This document shows positions 1-7,480 of a DNA stretch of 26,390 nucleotides, piece by piece. The notes beneath the pieces are model-generated. The model was not told the origin of the DNA, searched no databases, and worked only from the letters and a program-made list of their open reading frames with translations. The stretch covers positions 1 to 26,390 of the forward strand of contig VSNT01000041.1 in assembly GCA_009774465.1 (NCBI GenBank), in the 5' to 3' direction. Source of the stretch: Lachnospiraceae bacterium (GTDB lineage Bacteria; Bacillota_A; Clostridia; Lachnospirales; Lachnospiraceae). Both the position numbers and the translations under genes were made by a program. The number at the start of each line of letters is the position of its first letter. The stretch's first letter is position 1.

Positions 1-2
1 CC

Positions 3-794
3 GTATATATTTTCGTAAATATAGGAGAAATTTTATTAATTGTCAGGCTTGAGATTAGTAATAAGGAGTATCTGTTTTTGCTGGCAGATGCAGTTTTTAT
101 GATTTTTATTAATCTGTATTTATTTTACTTATTAGACACATTTGCGGAAAACAGAGATTTAAAATTTAAACTTGATTTGTATGAAAGACAGGCCAAAAGT
201 AATTATGAGTATTATGTGAAGCAGATAGAAAGCCACAGAACGGCGCTGCGGGTTATCCATGATATCAGAAAACATATAGGCGTTTTAGAAGAACTTAAAC
301 AAATCAACGCACCTTCGGAGGTACAGAGCTATGCAGATTCATTTGAGGATATGGTGGCACCGCTTTTGATAAAGCAGTATTGTGAGAATGCAATTTTAAA
401 TATTATTCTTAATGATAAGATAAATTATTGTGAAAAGAACGATATTCAGTTTGATATTGATATACAAGAAATCAGCATTGAGTTTATGAAGCCAATAGAT
501 ATCACTACTTTATTCGGAAATTTGCTGGACAATGCGGTGGAGGCTTGTGAAAGGGCGCAGGAAAAGAGAATTTCCCTAAAAGTACATCCCTTCAATGGAT
601 TTACTTATATACAGATATCCAACACTTTTTCCGGAGAGATCAAACGGGATGTAAATGGCAGGCTCATATCGAATAAGGGGCGTCATCATGGAATCGGCCT
701 GGAAAATGTGGAGAAAGTTTTAAAACAATATAATGGCAGCATAGAGTTTTTGATAGAAAATAAAACATTTATGGCCGAAGCTATGTTTAGTTGA
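3..794 (+). CDS. agrC: AgrC-type sensor histidine kinase, 3' part (5' end outside window)
   Basis: The reading frame is open from the left edge, so the gene starts upstream; a TTG at 78 is only an internal codon. The visible N-terminal part holds hydrophobic membrane segments ending near LFYLLDT, followed by a helical linker. The phospho-acceptor box is HDIRKH (around nt 258), as in AgrC/CitA-like GHKL kinases. The ATP-binding GHKL domain shows the N-box GNLLDNAVEAC (around nt 518) and the G-box HHGIGLENV (around nt 684). In agr systems AgrC binds the extracellular cyclic peptide and phosphorylates the LytTR regulator AgrA. Followed by a terminator and then agrD-agrB on the same strand, which supports the assignment. 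The partner regulator is not in the window. Confidence 0.85.
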   Translation, partial: VYIFVNIGEILLIVRLEISNKEYLFLLADAVFMIFINLYLFYLLDTFAENRDLKFKLDLYERQAKSNYEYYVKQIESHRTALRVIHDIRKHIGVLEELKQINAPSEVQSYADSFEDMVAPLLIKQYCENAILNIILNDKINYCEKNDIQFDIDIQEISIEFMKPIDITTLFGNLLDNAVEACERAQEKRISLKVHPFNGFTYIQISNTFSGEIKRDVNGRLISNKGRHHGIGLENVEKVLKQYNGSIEFLIENKTFMAEAMFS

Positions 795-821
795 ATTAAA
801 AGAATAAAAGGATTAAAAAGT

Positions 822-866
822 CAGCATGTAAGATGTCAATTGTGACACTTGTATGCTGTTTTTTTA
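822..866 (+). terminator. Intrinsic terminator after agrC
   Basis: An imperfect stem begins with CAGCAT (822-827) and closes with ATGCTG (853-858). Further pairing inside involves AAG/CTT and GTC/GAC. A run of seven T follows (859-865) and a run of A precedes it, so it may work in both directions. It lies 27 bases after the agrC stop and separates agrC from the agrD-led operon. Confidence 0.8.
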
Positions 867-898
867 ATAAGGGGATTCATGAAGGGTGATATTTCCTA

Positions 899-928
899 TT
901 GTCGATTAGGTTCGAAATTTGTCGATTA
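899..928 (+). promoter_or_regulatory. Direct repeat, candidate regulator (LytTR/AgrA-like) operator
   Basis: The ten bases TTGTCGATTA occur at 899-908 and again exactly at 919-928, a 20-bp period that puts both copies on the same DNA face. LytTR regulators such as AgrA bind paired direct repeats about two helical turns apart just upstream of the -35 region. The position here, between the agrC terminator and agrD, fits that. The match to any specific consensus is not established. Confidence 0.55.
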
Positions 929-934
929 TGTAAA

Positions 935-964
935 TTGCATTGTGAAAAGTTTTCTTTTTGATAA
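935..964 (+). promoter_or_regulatory. Candidate promoter for agrD and the injection-system operon
   Basis: A possible -35 TTGCAT (935-940) is followed after 18 bases by TGATAA (959-964), a weak -10. A second reading is TAACAT (962-967) with a longer spacer. Both are poor matches, as expected for an activator-dependent promoter next to the repeats at 899-928. No other promoter-sized gap is seen before 6905. Confidence 0.35.
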
Positions 965-995
965 CATTAAAAACAAAAAGGAGTGTATTTAAGTT

Positions 996-1142
996 ATGAA
1001 GACAACAAAAGAAATGGTGTTAAGCAGGATTGCAAAGAGTGCATACAATACCGCTAAAAAGGAAGCTGATTCAGCATGTTTTTGTTTTTGCTATCAGCCC
1101 GTAATGCCCAAAAAAGTAAAAGACATGAAAAAGAAAAAATGA
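996..1142 (+). CDS. agrD: AgrD cyclic peptide pheromone precursor
   Basis: A 48-residue precursor with a good ribosome binding site (AAAAAGGAG, about 975-983). It has a basic amphipathic N-terminal helix (residues 1-22), a Cys-rich core ACFCFCYQP (27-35), and a charged tail with P38 and several lysines. This is the three-part layout of AgrD peptides, which AgrB cuts and cyclises into a thiolactone. In S. aureus AgrD-I the conserved downstream Pro lies six residues after the end of the ring. Applied here, that spacing gives a five-residue ring C28-F-C-F-C32. The ring would carry two further cysteines, which is unusual. agrB begins 21 bases downstream. Confidence 0.9.
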   Translation: MKTTKEMVLSRIAKSAYNTAKKEADSACFCFCYQPVMPKKVKDMKKKK

Positions 1143-1163
1143 TGTGCAGTCAGGTGCGAAGCT

Positions 1164-1748
1164 ATGACAGATAGAATAATAAACCAACTGATTCAGATGA
1201 ATATGATTGATCGTGAAGATGAGGAAATTTACCGTTTTGGTTTGGAGGGGCTTTTTCTTAAGCTGATTCATTATACCAGCTATCTGCTCATAGCTCTTTT
1301 TACCCATGAGCTGGCAGGGTTTCTGATTTTTTTTGCAGCATTTCTGGTTCTGCGAAAAAGTGCCGGCGGATACCATGCAAAAACAAGAGGCGGATGCTAC
1401 ATCAGTTCATGTCTTATTGTTTTTTGCATGGTAACCTGCATCAAAATAATTTCTGATTGGAATTATATTGCACCTGTCGGATGTACTTTACTGTTGCTTT
1501 CAGATATCTGTATATTTGGATTTGCACCATTGGGAAACAGGAACAGGGAATATGACGCAGAAGAAGCACTGCTTTTCAGAAAGCGGGTAGTAGAGTTTTT
1601 GATTTTGGAAAATGCACTTGTGGTAATATTGTGGCTTGTTGGAAAAGTAAATTATGCTGTGCCGATAGTAATGGCAGTAGGAGTTGAAGCCGGATTATTA
1701 CTTTTAGAGAAAATACGAACAAAGAAGGTAAGTGGAAACGGAATTTAA
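1164..1748 (+). CDS. agrB: AgrB pheromone-processing membrane protease
   Basis: A 194-residue integral membrane protein of normal AgrB length. It carries the catalytic pattern R64-x6-H71-x6-C78 in RKSAGGYHAKTRGGC. This is the same spacing as Arg70, His77 and Cys84 of S. aureus AgrB, where His and Cys form the cysteine-protease site that cleaves and cyclises AgrD. Several hydrophobic segments flank the site, at about 36-62, 79-93, 98-118 and 143-180. ATG 1164 is the only start in this frame after the agrD stop. The ribosome binding site is weak, so translation may be coupled to agrD. The next gene starts only 3 bases after the stop. Confidence 0.93.
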   Translation: MTDRIINQLIQMNMIDREDEEIYRFGLEGLFLKLIHYTSYLLIALFTHELAGFLIFFAAFLVLRKSAGGYHAKTRGGCYISSCLIVFCMVTCIKIISDWNYIAPVGCTLLLLSDICIFGFAPLGNRNREYDAEEALLFRKRVVEFLILENALVVILWLVGKVNYAVPIVMAVGVEAGLLLLEKIRTKKVSGNGI

Positions 1749-1751
1749 GAT

Positions 1752-3773
1752 ATGAAAAGAAAAATCACATATATGATGGCAATGTTTTTGTTGCTGTTTT
1801 CATTTGTTGAGATACATGCAGCTGCGCAGGGAAAAGTAACCACAAGTGAAGAACTTTATATTGTATTTGTAGTAGATCACAGTGGATCTATGAACAGCAG
1901 AGATGGAGAGAAATTGATTTCCGAAGGACTAAAGGCTTTTGTAGATACCATGCAGAATGAAAAGGTACAAATTGGCTATGTGGCTTACAATGACAAAATC
2001 ATTATCAGTCAGAGCCCGGTATCAGTGCAGATCGGGGAGCAGTGTACAAGATTAAAAGAGTTGATAGACAGTTCTCCAAACGGGGGCGAGACTGATATTG
2101 GCCTGGGAATAAGCGAAGCCTGCCGGATGCTTGAAGGAGTTCAGGGAAAAAGAATGATTGTACTTATATCAGATGGCGAGACAGACCTTGAAAATTCCAC
2201 TACAGGCAGAACAAAAGAAGATTCGGACAAAGATATACAAAAGACCATACAAAAATGTGTAGAAGAAGATATTCAAATTTCTACAATTGCCTTTGGGGAA
2301 GAATACGGAGCAGATGCAGAGGAACTTTATGACCTTTCTCTGAAAACAAATGGAAAAAATTTTTTACTGCAGGAGCCAGATGGGCTGTTACGTATTTTAT
2401 GCGATTTATTTTACAGTGGGGCATCTTACAGCGTGTATGAGGCGGGAAACAGTATTTATGATAAAGGCAGCCAGAAAATCAGTTATGAATCCGCGGACTG
2501 TTTTGATGAGCTGAGTATCCTTTTTTTATCAAATAAAGAAATTGAAAATATTGATATTTTGTGGGATGGCAGAACGGAAAATATGAAACAGACGGAGCAG
2601 ATAAAGCCCATTATAGAAGGAAAATATGCCATAGCCGGATTTAGAAACGTAAACGGAAATTTCAGTATTAATTTTGATACGGAACAAAAACAGAAAATGA
2701 TGGTATTTGTGATCGGCAGGCGCAGCATTTTGCCGGTGATAGAGTGGAAGGAAGAGCCAGACAAAAACAGATTAATTGAGTTTCAAATAACATTTGAATA
2801 TGAAAATGGAGATGCTGCTGAAAGCCTGAACTATGATTCAAATACATGGGAAGCAGCATTTGAGAATGTGCAGACCGGTGAAATCGTGCAGCCTGAAATA
2901 ACAGAAAATGCACAGGGCCTGTCAGGTACAGTAAATTTTGAAAGTTCAGGAGAATATATTTTATATCTTAAGTCTCAGGACATTTTACATAGTATTTATA
3001 CAATTTCAGGAATCAATATATTGAATACGCTTCCGGCAAGTACTTCATCAAAGGAAATTGAACTTTTAACAGTTTCAGGTGAGCAGGCCGTTGATTTAAA
3101 TGAATATTTTGCAGATGCGGATGGGGATGCGCTCAGCTATGAGCTGCAGGAAGCGCCGGAAGAAATAGTGAAAGCGGAATTAAAAGAAACTACCCTTTTG
3201 CTGGAACCGAAAGGAAGAGGAAGAGGGGAAATTAAACTTTTGATCTCTGATGGAGAGGGCAGCCTTATCGGTACAATTCCGGTAAGAACAAAATATTTTC
3301 TGGAGGCTTATTGGCAGATCGTAGTTGGAATTGTGTGTGTACTGGTTTTCTGCATCATTAAGTTTTACAGAAGAAAACGGGAGATTCCTGTTCCGGAAAA
3401 GCTGGAAGCAAAAACGGAATACTCCTTTACAGGAAAGCTGAATGCTTATTTTACTGTTTTACCGGATGGGTTTGATGAAATACCGCCGCTTACCTTTGCC
3501 CTGCATCCTGTCAGGGAAAAGAAAATTGCACTGTCGAGTATGTTTTCAGCTTACCCCAATATGATAGATTTGCTTATGCTTGATAACGTATATTTGTTTC
3601 CGGCAGAAAACAGAAAAATCATCTTATATCAGGACAGTGATGCCGCTGTTATGATTGGAAATTCCATTGTCTGCCGCAGAATGCAGTACATTGTCAGTTA
3701 CGGGAATGTAATATATATAACTTCCAAAGATGGAAGCTGTGAATTGGAAGTACATTATATATCCATGATTTAA
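1752..3773 (+). CDS. Secreted/membrane-anchored von Willebrand factor A protein
   Basis: A 673-residue protein. Residues 1-26 look like a signal peptide with an Ala-rich cleavage region. A VWA domain spans about 35-225 with a complete MIDAS: D42-H-S44-G-S46, T114-D115 and D141-G. A beta-rich region follows, with a cadherin-like segment near 425-510 (motif ADADGDALSYEL). One transmembrane helix lies at about 520-540, followed by basic residues, and then a ~130-residue cytosolic tail that may be a degenerate FHA-like beta domain (low certainty). The predicted topology places the VWA outside and the tail inside. It starts 3 bases after agrB and precedes the sheath gene, so it may anchor or signal to the injection machine. 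This role is inferred. Confidence 0.8.
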   Translation: MKRKITYMMAMFLLLFSFVEIHAAAQGKVTTSEELYIVFVVDHSGSMNSRDGEKLISEGLKAFVDTMQNEKVQIGYVAYNDKIIISQSPVSVQIGEQCTRLKELIDSSPNGGETDIGLGISEACRMLEGVQGKRMIVLISDGETDLENSTTGRTKEDSDKDIQKTIQKCVEEDIQISTIAFGEEYGADAEELYDLSLKTNGKNFLLQEPDGLLRILCDLFYSGASYSVYEAGNSIYDKGSQKISYESADCFDELSILFLSNKEIENIDILWDGRTENMKQTEQIKPIIEGKYAIAGFRNVNGNFSINFDTEQKQKMMVFVIGRRSILPVIEWKEEPDKNRLIEFQITFEYENGDAAESLNYDSNTWEAAFENVQTGEIVQPEITENAQGLSGTVNFESSGEYILYLKSQDILHSIYTISGINILNTLPASTSSKEIELLTVSGEQAVDLNEYFADADGDALSYELQEAPEEIVKAELKETTLLLEPKGRGRGEIKLLISDGEGSLIGTIPVRTKYFLEAYWQIVVGIVCVLVFCIIKFYRRKREIPVPEKLEAKTEYSFTGKLNAYFTVLPDGFDEIPPLTFALHPVREKKIALSSMFSAYPNMIDLLMLDNVYLFPAENRKIILYQDSDAAVMIGNSIVCRRMQYIVSYGNVIYITSKDGSCELEVHYISMI

Positions 3774-3794
3774 AAAGGAAGAGAGGTATAAGTA

Positions 3795-5957
3795 ATGGAT
3801 GTAATAACCCAAACAAACAGGACGCTTTTGTTTGAAGAAATCAATCCGGAAAAGAAAGACCTTTTAACGTTGATCGGGGACGTGAAAGGAAAGAACAGTC
3901 TGGATGATGACAAAGTCAAGGAAATCAATGAAGAACTGCTTGTTGGCAGCTTTGATGAATTCCTTGAAAAGTTTGCACCGGTGGTATATTCCTTCTTTAA
4001 TGCAAATAACCAGAAGGTGATGTACAGCTTAAAGAAGCCGGAAAATATACCGGACAACTGCATAACGGAAATTCCCCTTAATATGGAAAATGATTTTCTG
4101 AAAATGCTTCTTACATTAATCGAAACAAAAGGAGCTATGGGAATTGCAAATGTAGATTTTAAATTTGAAAAAATATTGGATATGATTTCGCCTAAGAAAA
4201 TCATGGATGATATCAGGCAGTCCAGAAAAGAAATCCAGTATGTATATGGGCAGTACGAAGCGCTGGATGAGGGCGATCCCAAAAAGCTGGATATGGGCGA
4301 CAAGCTGAATTACATGTTTGAACAGGCGAGCCAGAATTATAACAATGTTATGGCTATGCTGCCACTGGCAATTGAGGATATTAAAACAAGACTTCTGCTT
4401 GGGAATACAGACAGAGAGGAGAGCGGACAGACCTTCAAGGCAGGCCTCCTTAGCATGGGGGATGATGGCGAGCTGAAAATTCTGGAAGCAAGTAAAGAAG
4501 AAAACACACAGCTTGCAATTGTGGATGACAGTGCAAATACAGGATTGATTGAAGCCTTTAAAGAAGACTATGATGCGTTAAATGATAATCAGTCTGATTA
4601 TGTGAGAGAACTGGTAGTCCGTACCTTTTGTCCCCTTACTTCCACCCTTGAAAGTGAAGTAAATGTTGAACAGGAAATTACAAATTATAATAATTATCTT
4701 GATTTTTATAAGCAGACCAAGGATGACTTTGTCAAAGTTGTAAAGCCGCTGATAGAGAAGATGCTTGGGGTTAAGACCTTTTTCGACCAGTACAGGGTAA
4801 AGGAAAACGGAATGAAGCCAACGCTTCTTGTCACAAATAATAAACTGGAGCAGCAGGTAAAAGCCCATAATCTTCCGCGCCTTGTTACCTATCTGAACAC
4901 GGTAAATGATAAAAATGAATTTGATCATACCATTTGGTTTGCCATTGTGCCCAATGTGGAACTGGAACAAAGCAAAGGAGTAAAACTGCAGAGAATTCGT
5001 TTTGCCGGAAATGAAAAGGTGGAAAAAGAAGACCAGAATACAATGGAGAGCCTGGCAAATCTGATGAACGCCATATATCCCTATAAAATCACCACATTTT
5101 TCAGCTTTCAGCCTGGCGAGGAAACTACATTCAGCGCTATGGCATCTTCCGGTGTTGAGAAGTACAAGGAGAAATGCGGACTTTTAATGAAACGGGAGTA
5201 CAGTGAGTTTTTAGTACCCTGTATTCCAAACATCACTGTGATACCAAAAGATAAATCAGGATTGATCCTTGATAAAAAAATGATATTAAGCGAGGAAGGC
5301 GGAGCAGTGCTGTCCAAAGAAAAAGAAGATATTATGAAGCTTTGGATAGAGGGCGTATATATTGGGGCTTCCTATGTGGCGGCAGGTCTGGTGGCAGCAT
5401 GGCAGTGTCCGGGATACTTGAAGGAGCGTTTCCCCAAAACTTCAAGAAACTATCCGGGAGTACGTTTTGACATAGAGGCAGGCGACCATGCACTTTGCGC
5501 AACTACGACTATGACCAAGGAAATATCAGGCTTTACCAATACCATCAAAAATGACATAAACGTAAATGGCTTTGGCTTTGTATTTTCTTCTGAAAATGCC
5601 AAATACAAGGGGAAAGACATCAGAAGCATTATGGTTTATAAGGCAAGGAATCTCCAGGTAAATGAAAATGAGTTTGAGCCAATTTACAAGACGCTGGTAA
5701 GTACTTATGTGGAACGTATTTTACGTTTTTACAGTAACGATTTTAAGAAGGATAACATCCTTAAATTTTTCAGCAATAATCCGGACAGCCAGAAGAGCAG
5801 GTGGGGAGTGGACAGAGAATTTGTCAATTCCATTCTGCAGGAGGGAGACGAACTCTCCTATGAGATTGATGATACTGCCGGAATCTGCAATATACTCATT
5901 TCCTTTAACAACAATACCAAGAATTTAAAGGTAGAAATGAGTAAGAAAACAAGTTAA
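3795..5957 (+). CDS. Contractile sheath candidate (TssC-like, possibly TssB+TssC fused)
   Basis: A 720-residue soluble protein with no signal peptide. The assignment rests on position, directly upstream of two tube genes as in contractile systems, and on a C-terminal part resembling TssC. That part has a segment NGFGFVFSSENAKYKGKD (around residues 597-614), where TssC has its inserted beta strands. It ends in a beta strand ICNILISFNNN resembling the final strand of sheath large subunits. The N-terminal 120 residues (LLVGSFDEFLEKFAP near 49-63) loosely resemble TssB. The length is about that of TssB plus TssC, so one chain may replace both. The ribosome binding site GGAAGAGAGG precedes ATG 3795. 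Similarity is weak and judged by eye. Confidence 0.55.
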   Translation: MDVITQTNRTLLFEEINPEKKDLLTLIGDVKGKNSLDDDKVKEINEELLVGSFDEFLEKFAPVVYSFFNANNQKVMYSLKKPENIPDNCITEIPLNMENDFLKMLLTLIETKGAMGIANVDFKFEKILDMISPKKIMDDIRQSRKEIQYVYGQYEALDEGDPKKLDMGDKLNYMFEQASQNYNNVMAMLPLAIEDIKTRLLLGNTDREESGQTFKAGLLSMGDDGELKILEASKEENTQLAIVDDSANTGLIEAFKEDYDALNDNQSDYVRELVVRTFCPLTSTLESEVNVEQEITNYNNYLDFYKQTKDDFVKVVKPLIEKMLGVKTFFDQYRVKENGMKPTLLVTNNKLEQQVKAHNLPRLVTYLNTVNDKNEFDHTIWFAIVPNVELEQSKGVKLQRIRFAGNEKVEKEDQNTMESLANLMNAIYPYKITTFFSFQPGEETTFSAMASSGVEKYKEKCGLLMKREYSEFLVPCIPNITVIPKDKSGLILDKKMILSEEGGAVLSKEKEDIMKLWIEGVYIGASYVAAGLVAAWQCPGYLKERFPKTSRNYPGVRFDIEAGDHALCATTTMTKEISGFTNTIKNDINVNGFGFVFSSENAKYKGKDIRSIMVYKARNLQVNENEFEPIYKTLVSTYVERILRFYSNDFKKDNILKFFSNNPDSQKSRWGVDREFVNSILQEGDELSYEIDDTAGICNILISFNNNTKNLKVEMSKKTS

Positions 5958-5996
5958 TTAAGTATTACCCAATAAACAATAAGGAGGAAAAAGCAA

Positions 5997-6425
5997 ATGG
6001 GACTACGACTGAAAATTGAAGGAAACGAGACAATCCAGTTAAATGAAACGATTGTCACAGGAGTAAAGTATGGAGCGGATATTCCAAAGGACTCCAATGC
6101 ACGCTCCACAGATCTTGGCGCTACCATCATGATTACCGGAAAAATTCTGGCAGCGGTAGGCGGAGAAGCAGCTGATGACACAATGAAAATCGCAAAGTGG
6201 GCGCTGGTTCCTGCTGAAAATGCAGACTGCTACAGGAGACTGGAAATTGATGTAATTTCAGCATCACAGGTGGTAAGGCAAACCAATCTGCCGAATGCCT
6301 TTGTAATTGGCTATGAAGAGAATTTTGCAGATGAGTCCGGAGTAGGCGTATTCACACTTTTAGTAAAGCAGAAAAAGGATAAGATGAGCAATCTTTCATT
6401 TGAAGGCGGATTTGCCGGTGAATAA
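5997..6425 (+). CDS. Inner-tube (Hcp-like) protein 1
   Basis: A 142-residue protein of the size of phage-tail and type VI tube subunits, predicted mostly beta. Its start MGLRLKIEG and the motif DIPKDSNARSTDLGA are shared almost exactly with the next gene. It has a very strong ribosome binding site (AAGGAGG, about 5981-5987), which fits a structural protein needed in many copies. In contractile systems the tube gene usually follows the sheath gene, and this gene starts 39 bases after it. Proteins of this type are sometimes given unrelated automatic names; I call it a tube protein from size, duplication and context. Confidence 0.65.
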   Translation: MGLRLKIEGNETIQLNETIVTGVKYGADIPKDSNARSTDLGATIMITGKILAAVGGEAADDTMKIAKWALVPAENADCYRRLEIDVISASQVVRQTNLPNAFVIGYEENFADESGVGVFTLLVKQKKDKMSNLSFEGGFAGE

Positions 6426-6478
6426 GATTGAAATTCCCAGAAAATTAAAATTAAAAAAAGAAAGAGAGGAATAGAAAG

Positions 6479-6904
6479 ATGGGATTTAGATTAAAGGTTG
6501 AGGGCGGCGCAGCAATTGAATTAAATGAGCAGAGCATCATTTCTGTAAAGTTCAGAACGGATATCCCGAAGGATTCCAATGCAAGGTCAACAGATCTTGG
6601 CTCAACTGTAGAGATTACCGGAAAAATTTTGACTGCAGTTGACGGAGAGCCTTTTGATGCAACGAAGGAATTGGGAAAATGGGCATTGGTTCCTGCTGAA
6701 AGGGCGGATTGTTACAGAAAAGTTACCATTGATGTGATTGCAGCATCTCAGGAAGTTAGAAAATACACTTATCCCAATGCGTTTGTAGTGGATTACACGG
6801 AAAACTACGGGGATGAAGCAGGTGTAGGTACTTTCTACCTGATGATCAAACAGAAAAAAGACAAGATGGCAAATATTGCAGTTGAGGGTGGTTATGCTGT
6901 ATAA
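6479..6904 (+). CDS. Inner-tube (Hcp-like) protein 2
   Basis: A 141-residue paralogue of the preceding gene. It aligns without gaps through the first ~45 residues and is identical at more than half of positions overall. The conserved blocks are DIPKDSNARSTDLG, KWALVPAE.ADCYR, PNAFV and IKQKKDKM/VKQKKDKM. The ribosome binding site AGAGAGGAA (about 6463-6471) lies upstream of ATG 6479. It probably arose by tandem duplication. The two copies may form mixed tubes or a specialised ring, as when different tube subunits contact the spike in other contractile systems. A strong hairpin follows 22 bases after the stop. Confidence 0.65.
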   Translation: MGFRLKVEGGAAIELNEQSIISVKFRTDIPKDSNARSTDLGSTVEITGKILTAVDGEPFDATKELGKWALVPAERADCYRKVTIDVIAASQEVRKYTYPNAFVVDYTENYGDEAGVGTFYLMIKQKKDKMANIAVEGGYAV

Positions 6905-6926
6905 ATTCAGCCACTGGTCTGTTGAC

Positions 6927-6952
6927 GGAAGGCTGCCAAAAGGCAGCCTTCC
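6927..6952 (+). promoter_or_regulatory. Perfect 11-bp hairpin after the tube genes
   Basis: GGAAGGCTGCC (6927-6937) pairs perfectly with GGCAGCCTTCC (6942-6952) around an AAAA loop. Only TGTT follows, so it is not a convincing terminator. Behind two highly translated structural genes it more likely acts as an mRNA 3'-end stabiliser or partial attenuator that lowers downstream expression. This role is inferred. Confidence 0.7.
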
Positions 6953-6997
6953 TGTTAAAAATAGAATGAAAACATAAGTGAAAAATGGGATTTAACC

Positions 6998-7417
6998 GTG
7001 AATTATTATAAGATTTTACAGATAGAGAAGACTGCCTCCAGTGAGGAAATAAAAAAAGCATATTGAACGCTGTCACGCAGGTATCATCCGGATAATGCGG
7101 GGGAAGAAGGGAGAAATCTCTTTGATCAGGTACAGGAGGCATATGCCGTACTTGGGGATGAGGAAAAGAAAGCTGTTTATGACCGGCAGCTGGCAGGAAA
7201 GGGAATCAATGAGCAGTCTGAAAATAGAAAGAAAGATGCAAAACAGCAAAAGGAAAATAATTACAGAGATATGGCGGCTTTTTTTGGCGGAAAGTATCAG
7301 AACAGCTTTGAACAGTTCTTCGGCTTTCGGCCGGAGGGCGGACAAAAAAAGCAAAGCAGTGCAGCCGGTCCTGTAAATACAGATAAACTCTTTGAGTCAT
7401 TTTTTAAGGTGAAATGA
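6998..7417 (+). pseudogene. J-domain (DnaJ-like) co-chaperone interrupted by TGA
   Basis: From a GTG at 6998, codons 1-22 read as J-domain helix I and part of helix II (NYYKILQIEKTASSEEIKKAY). An in-frame TGA follows at 7064-7066, where J-domains usually have Arg (KKAYR). The same frame continues without another stop for 116 codons with TLSRRYHPDN, including the catalytic HPD (codons 30-32), then QEAYAVLGDEEKKAVYD and a Gly/Phe/Gln-rich C-terminal part, ending with TGA at 7415-7417. A single substitution (CGA or AGA to TGA) explains it. The frame beyond the stop is otherwise intact, so the change is recent, a sequence error, or read through. A J-protein would stimulate an Hsp70, and an Hsp70-like gene lies at 11294-13816. 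Confidence 0.85.
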
Positions 7418-7445
7418 GCAGGATGGCAGTGAAAACGGATTGTTT

Positions 7446-7464
7446 ATGCCGCCAAAGGCGGCAT
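7446..7464 (+). promoter_or_regulatory. Hairpin just upstream of the first FHA gene
   Basis: ATGCCGCC (7446-7453) pairs with GGCGGCAT (7457-7464) around an AAA loop. The right arm contains the first two bases of an upstream ATG (7463-7465). The stem ends 3 bases before the Shine-Dalgarno GGGAAGG (7468-7474) used by ATG 7481. It can influence initiation or mRNA processing and resembles the hairpin at 6927-6952 in its A-rich loop. No T-run follows. Confidence 0.6.
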
Positions 7465-7480
7465 GACGGGAAGGCTGAAA

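Noticed and set aside
78..80. TTG at 78 as the start of the sensor kinase
   Set aside because: The frame is open to the left edge and the upstream codons encode hydrophobic residues expected for the AgrC membrane part, so the gene is truncated by the window.
1071..1376. Reverse-strand reading frame over agrD and agrB
   Set aside because: It is antisense to two well-supported genes and has no recognisable motif or ribosome binding site.
6927..6952. Hairpin as an intrinsic terminator ending the operon
   Set aside because: No T-run follows, and the downstream genes have no obvious new promoter.
7064..7066. TGA as a selenocysteine codon in the J-domain gene
   Set aside because: J-domains do not carry selenocysteine here, Arg is usual at this place, and I see no clear SECIS-like stem immediately after the codon.
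7095..7376. Forward reading frame inside the J-domain gene
   Set aside because: It is out of frame with the HPD-containing J-domain sequence and is rich in Arg and Lys with no family resemblance.
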